A stretch of DNA of 64,000 nt, taken from NCBI GenBank assembly GCA_946811185.2, contig OX328109.1, positions 34,952,129-35,016,128 on the forward strand, given 5' to 3'. The notes under the pieces were generated by a model. That model searched no databases and was not told where the DNA came from. It was given only the letters and a program-made list of their open reading frames with translations. Source of the DNA: Hippopus hippopus. Its lineage: Eukaryota > Mollusca > Bivalvia > Cardiida > Cardiidae. The stretch's first letter is position 1, and the number at the start of each line of letters is the position of its first letter. Shown piece after piece: positions 17,886 to 28,609 of the stretch. The position numbers and the translations under genes are program-made.

Positions 17886-19420
17886 AGGTAAGCTTTTGTT
17901 TTTGTAAGCTTTGTATTTTTTATATAGTTTGATAGCTTCTTTTGGCCATTGTACTCTCTGCTTTAGGCCTTGCATGTTTACCGACCGAACAAAGTACCCG
18001 TAAAGCTAAGATCTGAAAAACAACACTGCATTGTTCGATATTTCGGCAATTGCCGTTTTGAAGATCTCAAAACACTATTTCCTCAAGAGCAATCTTTAAG
18101 CAGATCGAGTTATACCATCCCTGCCAAAAGTAAAATGAAAAATCATGGCAAAAAAAAACTAAACTGTATTAGATAAATACAATGATATAACTGCCGTTGT
18201 GGTTATGTAATAGAATCAGTATATCCAAAGGAAACGTGAATATCCGTCCTTAATTTTTTTTTATATATATAGATCTAGTCAATCCTTGATTAACATTAAA
18301 ATTCAGTAACGGAAAAAAAAAAAAACACTGAGGGAAAGAATCATTTAGAACTGTATCTCCTTTTGTCACGATGCTGATCACCTACAGTAGACAAAGATGA
18401 TACAGTACATGATGCCGATCTGATCTCGGTCTTTACCTCTCTTTCACCTTCAAGATTATCTTTTAAAGGATTAGTGCCATCAAAAATTGTTCTCTGGTTG
18501 AAAGAGTCCACCGTGTTGCTGGTCAAAAGGCTTTAGATCACGTGCCGTCATAATCCTATTAGGCCCGATTATCAACTCGTTAATTACGTATTACGCAATC
18601 TATGTCATTTTGACTTTGCTACTGTGAAGTCGCGTAATTGATTACGCAACCCTTTGTCACATTATGCATTACTTTTAGTCTTTTGAGGATACATAACAGT
18701 TTTTTTTTTAAACAAAACATTGATGTCTGCACCAATTTTTATCAAAAGGCATAGATGCGTTTATATATCTTTATGTAGAAATACAAATGTGTAAAGAGAT
18801 TTCACTGTCTTGATTTATCATTTATACCTCTGAGGTTCATAGGAAAAAGGGTTGATTGATATCAGACAGAAAAGTTGTGAACTTTGATCCAGATTTTGCA
18901 TTTTTCCTGAAACGTGGGTGTGCTTAAAAGGGAGGGAGGGAGGGGGAGAGAGGGAGAGAGAGAGGAGGAGAGAGGTGCAGTATGGGGTAAGACTGAGATT
19001 AGTTTTGTCTCCAATATAGCATACAATAATCGAAGCAGGAAAGTAGCAGAACATTTGCAGCAGTTTTACTACATGTCTTTTTCATTAAATGTGCGCACAG
19101 AAATTATGGCTATCGGTGTGGTTCAAAGACCATGCTACAACTTATGTGACGTCTGATCCTGATCCACCCCAACAGTCAGATAATTTATCCGTATAAAGAT
19201 AAACCCTGGATTGTGTTTTAATGGTTAATACTCGTAATCTTATCACGGCAAACTTATATGTAGTTGCGCGCTTGATAAACATATCCCTAATTCAGTGTTA
19301 TTTTGGGGTTTGCTGAAATACAATACAGTACTAATCTTTTTACTTTATTTTACTCTTTATTATTCCTATGTACAAATAACACAAAAAGGGGAAATGTTTT
19401 AGAAAAATACAATAACCAAT

Positions 19421-19705
19421 AATAGTCTGGTACTTGAAAGAAAGCAATTTAAAACAATGTGGAAAAAAAAGAGTAAATGCTGGTTACCAGTATTTCCTCC
19501 TCTTTTCATAGTGTTCGACCATTCAAACAGTAACATAATTTGAGCAACTCTTGATACTTCCTTTTTTTCTGTTAACCGAAAAAAATGGTCGTTGTAAAGC
19601 TAGGGTGATAAGTTTCTTTCATTAATAGAATCTTTTTGCTTTCTTTTAAATGTAATAACTTTTAACCTCTTACTACACAAATACGAATTTAATTTTTGAT
19701 AAGGG
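19421..19705 (+). mobile_element. Family A fragments
   Basis: A degraded hairpin region (19440-19560) and a separate end CCTCTTACTACACAAATAC (19665-19690). Confidence 0.5.
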
Positions 19706-19883
19706 TCTCATTGTCTTAATTATGCAATTGCCAAAAAAGAAATTGCGAACTATGTTTACTTACCTGTTTAAAGTTTGAAAAAATATACATGACCATATTC
19801 TGATTTTTTTCCACATATCACCATTGTCCTGCTATAAAAATTTATAAAAGTTCTAAGGTGCAATTCAGTTTTACCTTGTATTG

Positions 19884-20009
19884 GGGGCGAAACGACTAGG
19901 GGGGAAACAACCAAGGGGGCGAAACGACCAGTGGGGGCGAAACGACCAGGGGGGAAACGTCTTGGGGGCGAAACGACTAGGGGAGGAAACGGTTTTGGGG
20001 CGAAACGTC
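19884..20009 (-). repeat. Minisatellite array, GGGGCGAAAC type
   Basis: It is the inverted counterpart of 17202-17348, with about seven to eight units of GGGGCGAAACGACYAG. Confidence 0.85.
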
Positions 20010-20327
20010 CCGGAACCCACTTGATTCGGGATATCCAGTGACTTGTGTCACGCTATCTTGAATCGAGTAAGTCGGCATAATCATGATCATTAGTTGCTTA
20101 AAACAGACAAAACTATTCATGATTTTATAAATAATTAGACATTTTTTACATCTTTAAACCTTAGATTCTTTGTATTAGTAACTACTTGCGCAGCTTTTAC
20201 GGTAAAAATACTTTTACAAATATCCTCCGGAAAAAAAGACGGTATTACTAATCGAGTATGACTGCATAAATTATATTCGGCGTTTTCGGATTCCTTCCTT
20301 GTACACAAAAAATCGCCTGCAGACGAC

Positions 20328-20595
20328 ATGTCAAAACAGTCAAGTCTTTTGAATTTGTGGGGGAAAAGAAAGGAACCGACGGGTGATGAGGACGAAGATC
20401 AAAGGCCAGTTAGGCCATCCTCATCTGACCCTTCACCAAGTACGTCAATCGTGAAGAAAGATCGCAAATTTCAACAAGTTTGGTTGGAAAAATACCGCTG
20501 GCTTCGGTTTGAGAAAGATCGCATGTTCCGCGACACCTGCATATCGGCGAAAGCTTCATCGAACCCCTTTACTGAAGGTTGTTTGATTCGTTATT
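20328..20595 (+). pseudogene. TTF/BED-type zinc-finger 5' exon fragment (ZNF862/KIAA1586-like)
   Basis: An ATG at 20328 opens MSKQSSLLNLWGKRK, then an acidic/Ser-Pro stretch and KFQQVWLEKYRWLRFEKDRM with DTCISAKASSNPFTEG. The W-x3-YxWL-x6-MxCxxC-like layout is that of the TTF-type zinc finger of ZNF862-like and hAT-related proteins. The expected first Cys of the CxxC pair appears as R (RDTC), and the frame loses similarity after NPFTEG, near a possible donor (GAAGGTTGTT). No following exon was recognised. It is probably a transposon-captured or decayed copy. Confidence 0.5.
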
Positions 20596-20689
20596 GCATT
20601 AATATTCCCAAAAGCACTGGTCAGGCCTTGTAATATGGGACCCCTAAAATTTGGGCAGGGACCCCTTATTTTTTTTAAGGTTGCATCCA

Positions 20690-20850
20690 GTGGATCCCCG
20701 TTTTTTCAAAAGCTCAGTAAAACCCTGTATTTGTTTTGGTTTTTTTTTTTTTTTTTTTTGAAAGATCGAAATGTATATCATGGAGTGAACATTATAGGTA
20801 ATATTTTCATGAGTGGCACAGCCACTCGGCATTTTTTTTCCTATTTTCTC
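20690..20850 (+). repeat. Foldback-repeat fragment
   Basis: GAAAGATCGAAATGTATATC, ATGGAGTGAACATTATAGGT and the GCACAGCC segment match half of the 16461-16578 palindrome after a T tract. Confidence 0.6.
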
Positions 20851-20906
20851 ACGTTTTAAAAAGCTTTCTCCCCTAAGGTCCTTTTTTTTTTTGTAAAAGG
20901 TTAAGG
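20850..20906 (-). mobile_element. Family A right-end fragment
   Basis: ACGTTTTAAAAAGC and TTTGTAAAAGGTTAAG only. Confidence 0.4.
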
Positions 20907-21474
20907 ACTATCATGGTCCTCTTATGTGTACTAAATGTATCTATATTCCAATAATGGTTGTGCAATTATTAAATAGACACATACATCATTTTACATTCTC
21001 CTTTTATTATTTCCAAACAAAAGATTGGGACAATAGCCAATTTAACACATTGCTTGCATACACAGAAATTTCAATTTTTAAACATTTCTGTAAAGTAGAT
21101 AATCAGGGGCTGTATTCAACAGGTATTCTTAATTGCATTCTAGGTATAATTCTGAATTCAAAATGTCACACATGTAAACTATTTGTATTAGCCAATCAGA
21201 AATAATGTTTATTCCAAATGTAGAAAATATACAGATAAAACTTTCTTCAATAAAATTTTCCAATTTGAAAATATCTGCAAAGCAGAAAATCAGATTTATG
21301 AATACAAACCTTTGTATCTACTGCCAAACAAGAAAACACTGAAAAAAAGAAGAAATTCCCATTTTTACAAAAGTAGAATACCCTGATTCTGCATTTAAAT
21401 TAAAACCCTGTGTACTTACTTGAGGCAAAAAATATCATAACCTGTTCAGAGTTTTATTAAACCAAACATCTGAG
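20907..21474. other. Intergenic, nothing recognised
   Basis: AT-rich sequence with no coding or repeat signal I can support. Confidence 0.5.
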
Positions 21475-21477
21475 TAA

Positions 21478-21733
21478 TGCTCTGGCAAAAGGGGGCTTAA
21501 TGCATCTCCATGATACACGATACCAAGAAAATCATCACATAATTATGTATCTATAAAAGTCACTTTTTTAAATAACCGACCAACCTTGAGAGCAACTGGT
21601 CCTTGGACATACAGAAAATTGACTGATAGCGAAAAGTTTTGGCCCAGGTCAGCCTGCATAGACTGCGAAGGCTGACCATGGTCGAAACTTTTCCCAAATG
21701 CATAAAGCCCCCTTTTCACAAAGAGTGGCTCTT
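21478..21733 (+). mobile_element. Family B MITE
   Basis: Ends TGCTCTGGCAAAAGGGGGCT-TAATGCAT and ATGCATAAAGCCCCCTTTTC are inverted; inner CAGGTCAGCCTGCATAGACT is the loop arm. Confidence 0.85.
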
Positions 21734-22071
21734 TTATTTTTAGTCAAGATCTATACAATTGCCCTTTCATGTTTGTTTTTGTCTCGGCATAGCGACGTTT
21801 GTGCAATCTGATTGTGATCCACACTGGCCGCAAAAGCACCTGTAGTAGTAAAAGGAGCTTTAATGTTTAAGCATATCAATACAATACAAGATAGGATTCA
21901 CATTGTAACAGCTCATGACTGGGAATTTCTACTTTTTTCACAGAGTCTAAAAAATAGTTTTCAGCAAGACATACAAGGTCATTTGCAGATAGTAATGTTA
22001 TGTGCTCATAAGCCGTCAAAAGGTCATTAAATTTAGTCTTATAAGACAATGATTTGCCTTGGCTTGAAGAA

Positions 22072-22314
22072 ATTACCCTGTTCCAAACAACCCTGTCTTT
22101 AATGACTCTCAGGAAAAAGGCATTTGTAAACAAAGTTGGAAAAGAAAAATGCTAGGATACCAGCAAAATGCTAGGACACCAGCATTTTCAACTTTTCCCA
22201 CAATGTTTTATATTTTCCTATTATTATTCCCATTGTTTGAGTCATTCAATTTGCCATCTGCAAATGTTTTCAACATGAATGCATCTTAACTTTTGTTGTC
22301 TGGCTTTGAGTTAC
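22072..22314 (+). mobile_element. Family A MITE with duplicated loop
   Basis: The loop contains a 15-bp duplication (AATGCTAGGAYACCAGC twice). Confidence 0.75.
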
Positions 22315-22319
22315 AATTG

Positions 22320-22544
22320 GAATTACCTCTTTACCAAAAGATAAAACTTTAGACCTGTCAAAATAGAGCGCATTCAATTTGCAGACGACACACATTTTTT
22401 TTTTAATTGTCTCTGAGAGTAAAAAGCCATGTTGGAAAAGGAGAAAATGCTGGTTACCAGCATTTTCTCCTTTTCCCACAAGGTTTTTTAATAGGCTATT
22501 TCCTAAAGTTCGTAAACACTCAAGCTTGTGTGGGAAAGAGTTAA
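22320..22544 (-). mobile_element. Family A MITE
   Basis: Near-complete; it shares TTAA with the next inverted copy. Confidence 0.8.
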
Positions 22545-22751
22545 CCCTTTACCACACAATGCCAACTTTTAACGACCCTGGGAAAGAGGCTTTTTGAAAC
22601 CATTGTGGGAAAAGGAGAAAATGCTGGTAACCAGCATTTTCTCTTTTTCCCACAATGCTTTTTACCCTATCAAAGAAAGACATTTATATTGTCGTCTGCA
22701 ATTGCTTTCAATTTGGACAAGGCTAAAATTTTGTTGTCTAGTAAAGGGTTT
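22541..22751 (+). mobile_element. Family A MITE
   Basis: Head-to-tail inverted neighbour of 22320-22544; perfect left end. Confidence 0.88.
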
Positions 22752-22836
22752 ACTTAACAGATTGTGCCTTTCAGTACAATGTGAATGACCAACACATTAT
22801 CTTTGTTGATTGAAAAATGCTATTTCTTATGTTACA

Positions 22837-23062
22837 ACCTTTCACCAGATACTGCCTTGTTAGACCACCCCTAGGAGGACAGCTTTTGAAAACAATGTGG
22901 GAACAGTACAAAATGCTGAAAACCAGTATTTTTCTCCATTTCCTGTAATGTTTTTCTTCCCTTTTAATTACAAATCTGATAATTTGAGCCACATTTCATT
23001 TGTTATCTGCAAATGCTTTCGTTTTGGACTGGGCTGAATATTGCCATGAGGTAAGGAGTTCA
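22837..23062 (+). mobile_element. Family A MITE, diverged
   Basis: Recognisable ends (CAACCTTTCACCAG, GAGGTAAGGAGTTCA) and weak hairpin. Confidence 0.65.
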
Positions 23063-23477
23063 GTAAAATAATGTAAACCCTGTCAGAATATAGAATATTT
23101 AAGAAGGAGATGTCAAAAAGAAACACCTCAAACACTGTAAACCTAGAAATAAGCAGTTGCAACGGAAAATAAGCCGAAAGAAGCAGCCAAATAAGCAATA
23201 CAATGGAAGATTGTATTCAACCAATCAAACTGAGGCACACTGCAAATAGCCAATCAACTGACAGATAGTTTGCATTAAATCATTTAAGTAATAAACTCTG
23301 AAACACTTCGAATGAAATTGAGAGCTAAATATTACGATGAAGTAGATATTCTGCTGCTTAGACTCAAAAAAGTGTTAGTCCATTCATTCAAAAAGGTTCA
23401 GCAAAAAGTTTTCAAAGGCCCACTAGGAGCCAAAAGTAAAAAGACAAAATGCAAGCAAATTAATTCCATAGATCTAC

Positions 23478-23686
23478 TATTTAAAAGTATGGATATAATC
23501 ATTGGTTTGACAGTGTTATAGTATGATCCAAGTTCAGGTCACTGACAGAAAAAATCTAAAACGTAGAATTAATCTTGTCATCTTTAAATAACTTTGACAA
23601 TTAATTTTTCTGTGAGCAACTGGAACTTTCGCAGACAGTACTTTAACAAACTGTCAGGCCAATAATAATTTCCATACTTTTAAATA
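23478..23686. mobile_element. Family E MITE
   Basis: About 209 bp with 35-bp inverted ends (TATTTAAAAGTATGGATATA at left, complement at right ending TCCATACTTTTAAATA). A half copy is at 1167-1300. Confidence 0.75.
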
Positions 23687-23845
23687 ATATAAATTTTATT
23701 TGCTAACATTCTGACTCCCAGATTGTTAACTTTTGACATCTGGTGGGCCTTTAAGTCCATTCATTCATAATAATTCAGAAAAATAGTTTCCGATGGATTG
23801 GCACAACAGCATGATGATTGTACAAGCATTTTACAAGACAATACA

Positions 23846-24015
23846 TGGTAACCCTTTACATCATATACAATTTTAGGACCCGCTCCAAATTTGCAACGGT
23901 AGATGAAAAAAGTAGAAAAAGGATCAAACTAAAAAGATATGTAGAGACATTGTGGCAAAAGCAAAAATTGGTAAAGAAAGCAATTTCTTCATTTACCACA
24001 AAGTTTTTTTTTTAA
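23846..24015 (-). mobile_element. Decayed family A copy
   Basis: TAACCCTTTACATCATATAC, GAGACATTGTGGCAAAAGC and a degraded right arm. Confidence 0.5.
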
Positions 24016-24149
24016 CACCAACCTCTGTACATGCATAAAAAAATAACTTTATATGAGATTAAAGGGTCACAAGAAAAAACAAATTATCTGTGAAGCAAAC
24101 ACAAAGATCCCACTGACCAATGAAACAAGAAGTAACATATTTACAGGTA

Positions 24150-24232
24150 TGTTAGATAAACATTGTGGAATCATGAGAAATTGCGTGTAACAGGCAGTTT
24201 CTCATTTTGCCACAATGTTTTTAAATGTATTT
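24150..24232. repeat. Variant hairpin core
   Basis: AAACATTGTGG...GAGAAATTGCG and GCAGTTTCTCATTTTGCCAC form a family A-like hairpin with different loop and no TTAA ends. Confidence 0.55.
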
Positions 24233-24330
24233 ATACACAGAACCCTCCTTCATTTAGATAATTCTGATTTAAAAAGAATATTTTTCCAAGTCCTTAACTG
24301 CATTTCTTTCTGGAGAAAAAAGGTATGCAC

Positions 24331-24558
24331 TAACCCTTTACCACATATTCTTTGTTTCAACAACCCTGACAAAGAAGAGTTTTGAAAACATTGGGGGGGA
24401 AAGGAGAAATTGCTTGTAACCAGCATTTTCTCCTTTTCCCACAATGTTATCTACCTTTCCCTAAATAATTTTCAATGTTTGAGTCATTTATTTAGTTGTC
24501 TGCAAATGCTTTCAATTTGGACAAGTCTAAAAATTTTGTTGTTTGGTAAAGAGTTAAC
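24331..24558 (+). mobile_element. Family A MITE
   Basis: Complete copy. Confidence 0.88.
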
Positions 24559-24623
24559 ATTGTTAAGTTTTCAATTTTTCAAGACTTTCAAAGAAAATAT
24601 TACGTCAATAGGAACTGTTCAAT

Positions 24624-24850
24624 TCACCCCTTTACCAAACGACAAAGTTTTGGACCAGTCCAAAATGAAAGCATGTGCAGACAACAAAATAAATATGACT
24701 GTAAAATTGAAATTTGTTTTGGGAAGGATAGAAAACATTGTGGGAAAAGGAGAAAATGCTGGTTACCAGCATTTTCTCCTTTTCCCGCAATGTTTTCAAA
24801 ATGCTTTCTTATCAGGGTCGTTAAAACCGGGGATTATTTGGTAGAGTTAA
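24624..24850 (-). mobile_element. Family A MITE
   Basis: Complete copy, hairpin with one change (CCCGCAATG). Confidence 0.88.
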
Positions 24851-24988
24851 GAACCAAAATATAATTATGGTACAAATACTATAGATTTAAATACTAGAAA
24901 TAAGTAGAAATAATATAAAAGATACAATAATTATGCTTTTACTGATAAGCCCTTACTTCAAATGGACATAAATATCCTCTCTGATACT

Positions 24989-25218
24989 TACTAACTCTTT
25001 ATCACTCAATCCCAAGTTTTATTGACCCTTGGAAAAGATCCATTTGAAAAACATTGGGGGAAAAGGTGACAATGATGGTAACCAGGATATTCTCCATTTT
25101 TCACAATGTTTTCTGCCCTTTCACATGCAAATCCCATCATTTCAGTCACATTTACTTTGTTGTCTGCAAATGCTTTTAATTTGGAAAAGTCTAAAATTAT
25201 GCCATTTGGTAGAGTAAA
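24989..25218 (+). mobile_element. Family A MITE
   Basis: Complete-length but diverged hairpin. Confidence 0.8.
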
Positions 25219-25246
25219 CTTCTACATCTTTTCACTTGCCTAACTC

Positions 25247-25400
25247 GAAGGCGTCTATGACAACAAATTAGAAGTGGTTCAAATGAAGAGATTTATCTTT
25301 GAAAGGGTGGACAACGTTGTAGTAAATGACCCTTTTCCCACCAAATTTTCCAAAAAAAAAAAATACCTAATTCTTCCAGGTCTTAAAAAGGACAAAGGGC
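25247..25400 (-). mobile_element. Decayed family A copy
   Basis: Hairpin left arm deleted, A-rich insertion in right arm. Confidence 0.55.
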
Positions 25401-25489
25401 AAAGACTAATTCAATATTTCCCTTGAAAGCATTCATTTCACTGGTACATGTATACAGTGAAATGTAAAGTACCTCCAGGAAAATATTCG

Positions 25490-25870
25490 GTTGGTCTATT
25501 GTGCTTTACACCATTTTCAACATTGTCTCTTAAATTAACCCATTACCAAACAATCCTGTTTCCATGAACCTGAGGAAGAGGGCAGTTGAAAAAATTGTGG
25601 GAAAAGGAGAAAATGCTGGTAACCAGCATTTTCTCCTTTTCCCACCATGCTCTCTACCCTGTCGAAAAACTTGTATTCATTTGTACGAATTCCAAATTTG
25701 TTGTCTGCAGATGCTTTCAATTTGGAAGGGTGTACAATTTTTCATGTGGGAAAGGAGTAATCTGCTCACTTACTCACATGTGTCCTGAATTTTTTAAGTA
25801 CAAGGCTAGGGCTCTGAAGTGTCTTGCCCAATGACACTCTAACGACAGAGATAGCATATGGGAGGAGTCA
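25490..25870 (-). mobile_element. SINE II remnant split by a family A MITE
   Basis: TTTACACCATTTTCAACATT before and GGCTCTGAAGTGTCTTGCCC after the MITE at 25535-25758 match the SINE II body. Confidence 0.6.
25535..25758 (+). mobile_element. Family A MITE
   Basis: Starts TTAACCCATTACC; hairpin has CACCATGCTC at right edge. Confidence 0.85.
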
Positions 25871-25969
25871 CAAAAGACAAACCTATGTCCATGTAAGCAA
25901 GGGGTTATTACGGACGTTTAAACTTGTAACTGAGTATATTGCACAGGTAAACTACAGATAAACATGTGT

Positions 25970-26199
25970 AACCCTTCACCACACAATCCTGTTTTTTTCC
26001 CACGACTCTGAAGTCGAAAGCTTTTGAAAACACTGTGGGAAAAGAAGAAAATGCTGGTAACCAGCATTTTCTTCTTTTCCCACAGTGTTTTCTGTCCCAC
26101 TGAAGATAAATTCAATTATCTAAGCTTCATTTTATTTGTTGTCTGTGAATGCTTGCAATATGGACAAGTCTACAATTTTGAGCTGTGGTGAAGGGTTCA
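25970..26199 (+). mobile_element. Family A MITE
   Basis: Hairpin arms carry matching changes CACTGTGGGAAAAGAAG/CTTCTTTTCCCACAGTG. Confidence 0.85.
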
Positions 26200-26596
26200 C
26201 AAATTTGAACATAGAGAATAACATAATTTTTACTCAAAGGAATTAAAAGCGCTACAAAAAGGTTTTGTCTGCATCTATGATGATGGAAAAAGACATAAAA
26301 TGTTTCTTCAAACACCGTGACAAAGAGGTAAACAGTTTATTCAAAGCAAATTCCCATTTGTCCCTATGATTCCAACTTTATTACAGAAAAACAGGAAAAG
26401 ATTACTCTTTATCAGAAGGACTCTAAACATATTTAGCAAGCAAGAATGTAAATAGCAACCACGGACTGCAGTGCACCAAAAATGCAAATGACGCAAAATA
26501 AATGTGATATTAATTATTATGCACTTTTTTTCTTTGTACTTTAACTTCTGCAGATTTAGCCTTCATGACAGATCACAGAACTCTATGCAGACATAA

Positions 26597-26797
26597 AAAT
26601 TTTTAGACTTGTCAATATTGAAAGCATTTCCAGACAACGAATTAAAGCAAATATGCCTCATATAATGGGATTTTTCTTTGAATGTTTAAAAAACATTGAG
26701 AAGTTACCAGCAGTTTTATTGTAGTCGTTTCTTTTTCAAAATGTTTTCAAAGGTCTTCTTTCTCAAGGTCATGAAAACTGAGGATAATTGTGTTCAA
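26597..26797 (-). mobile_element. Family A MITE, diverged
   Basis: Both subterminal blocks are seen; hairpin is largely decayed. Confidence 0.6.
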
Positions 26798-26880
26798 CTT
26801 GTTGGTGAAATAAGGACATTAAATGAGTATCAAACATTTGCAAACAGATTTTTCTCAATTTTGAGTGGTCAAAAGAAATG

Positions 26881-27137
26881 AGCTATGGTCTGGCACAAGG
26901 AGGTTTAATGCATCTGCATGATACATTAAGCCATGCAAGTCACTACATAATGATGTATCCATAAAATCAATTTTGTTTCACAACCATCTGAATCCCAAGA
27001 TAGAAAATTCCTCTAACATGCAGTAAACTGACCAATAGCAAAAAGTTTCGACCCAGGTCAGCTTGCGTGGACTGTGCAGCCCGACCTGAGTCGATACCTG
27101 TTGCAGATGCTTTAAACGCCCTTATTCAAAGAGCATG
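26881..27137 (+). mobile_element. Family B MITE
   Basis: GAGCTATGGTCTGGCACAAG at left and TTCAAAGAGCATGATTC at right, inner CAGGTCAGCTTGCGTGGACT. Confidence 0.8.
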
Positions 27138-27198
27138 ATTCAAAAAGAAATGAAATGGGGTGCTGAAGTTTATCTCGAGTGTTCAGTATGAAAAAAAT

Positions 27199-27399
27199 TC
27201 TCTTTACCACACAATCTTGATTTTTCACAACCCTTAGAAGTAGGCCTTTTGAAAACATTGTGGCATTTTCTCCTTTTCCCTTAATGTTTTCTAGATTATC
27301 TGATACAAGTCCCATCATTTGTGCCATATAAATTTTGTCGTCTACAAGTGCTTTCAAATTAGACCAGTCTAAAATATTGTCGTTTGAAAAGGATTTAAA
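27199..27399 (+). mobile_element. Family A MITE, hairpin left arm deleted
   Basis: CATTGTGGCATTTTCTCC joins the left arm start to the right arm. Confidence 0.8.
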
Positions 27400-27532
27400 G
27401 CAATTCAAATTTCTATTCTTACTAATACTGATGATCTGTGATTCTATGAATTCATCCATAAATGACTGACTGAATTATGTTGTATTATATTTGTGCCTTG
27501 TGCTTTCTTGTGTCTACTGTAAAAGATCAATT

Positions 27533-28372
27533 TAACCCTTTACCTGACAGTTTCGTGTTTTCACAAGGCTGAGGAAGAACCCTTTTGAGAATATTGTAGA
27601 AAAAGGCTGAAATGTGGCTCACTAGCATTTTCTTCTTTTCCAACAATGTTAACCCTTTACTGCACAATCCTGAGTTTAAACAAATTTGAGGAAGAAGGCT
27701 TTTGAAAACATTGTTGGGAAAAGAGAACAGGCTAGTAACCAGAAGAAAAAAATCAACAATTAAGCTTGTCGTCTGCACATGCTTTCAATTAACTCTACCA
27801 AACAACAAAAATTTCAACAAGTCCAAATTGAAAGCATTTGCAGATGACAAACGTGACTGAAAAATTGAAATTTGTTTTAGAAAGGGTAGAAAATATTGTA
27901 GGAAAAAGAGAAGATGCTGGTTACCAGCATTTTCTCTTTTTTCCCACAATATTTTCAAAAGGCTTCTTTCTAAGGGTTGTTAAAACTCGGGTCTGTGTGG
28001 TAAAGAGTTAAGATTGAAATTTTGTCATTCCGTAAAGAGTTAACAATCCGTTATAAGGCAAATCCATCAATTCTGATTTAACTTGTTGTCTGCCAATGTT
28101 TTCATTACAGACAAGCCTAAAATTTTGTTATCTGATATAAAAGATAGAAATGTGTTTATTCAATCATCTAGGGGAAATAACTCTTTACTACATGAGAAAA
28201 TTTCAGACTTGTCCAAATTGAAAGCACTTACAGATAACATATAAAGTGTGACTTAACTAGTGAGACTTGTCTTTGAAAGAGAAGAAAACACTGTGGGAAA
28301 AGGAGAAAATGCTGGTTACCAGCATTTTCTCCTTTACCCACAATGTTTTCAAAAGGCTTCTTCCTCAGGGTT
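27533..28372. mobile_element. Cluster of five family A pieces
   Basis: Left half 27533-27651 (+), truncated copy 27650-27799 (+), near-complete 27798-28012 (-), right-end pieces 28013-28150 (+) and 28177-28372 (-). Junctions at 27650 and 27798 are TTAA. This cluster follows the cytospin stop codon. Confidence 0.75.
28155..28160 (-). terminator. Possible polyadenylation signal of cytospin gene
   Basis: AATAAA on the minus strand is 348 bases past the stop codon. No closer hexamer is visible. It is positional inference only. Confidence 0.25.
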
Positions 28373-28507
28373 CCTCATAATACTGCTAAAGGGCAAATTA
28401 AATTAAGCTCGAAATGTTTACTGCCTGCTGGAACACTGTGTGACAAAGGTATGATATCATTTGCATGGGTTTTATGCACATCTTGTAATGATTTTGTCCC
28501 TTTGAAA

Positions 28508-28609
28508 TCAAGACTTGTTGTCCACCTCAAAATGTTTGTAGATTGCTGTTACGTAAGTGAACACTGCCTGCCAGTCAGGTCTCTCCATGGCAACCATGTC
28601 ATTAATATT
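28508..28609 (-). CDS. Cytospin terminal exon with stop
   Basis: The acceptor is CATTTCTTAG. It encodes [20 protein letters not shown] then [13 protein letters not shown] and TGA. Vertebrate proteins end at the equivalent KYFET, so the last five residues are a short extension. The 3' UTR must run into the family A cluster at 27533-28372. A minus-strand AATAAA at 28160-28155 is a possible poly(A) signal. Confidence 0.94.
   Translation of the reverse strand, partial: NINDMVAMERPDWQAVFTYVTAIYKHFEVDNKS

Larger units (their letters stand above)
17202..20009. mobile_element. 2.8 kb element flanked by inverted minisatellite arrays (MULE-like candidate)
   Basis: The left array (17202-17348) repeats units such as CTAGTCGTTTCGCCCCC. 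The right array (19884-20009) repeats the reverse complement GGGGCGAAACGACTAG. Both outer edges reach GACGTTTCGCCCC. The interior has a degenerate WQH finger remnant (17810-17885), an uninformative 68-codon frame at 17970-18176, a GGGA/GAGA-rich tract (18928-18977), and family A fragments near 19421-19705. No convincing target duplication was seen. Long inverted ends plus the WQH finger suggest a Mutator-like origin. Confidence 0.5.

Noticed and set aside
17970..18176. 68-codon frame HVYRPNKVPVKLRSEKQHC as a PWWP-like domain
   Set aside because: Aromatic PWWP signature missing; resemblance too weak to name.
23312..23521. 69-codon Lys-rich frame
   Set aside because: Runs into the family E inverted end; no motif or splice context.
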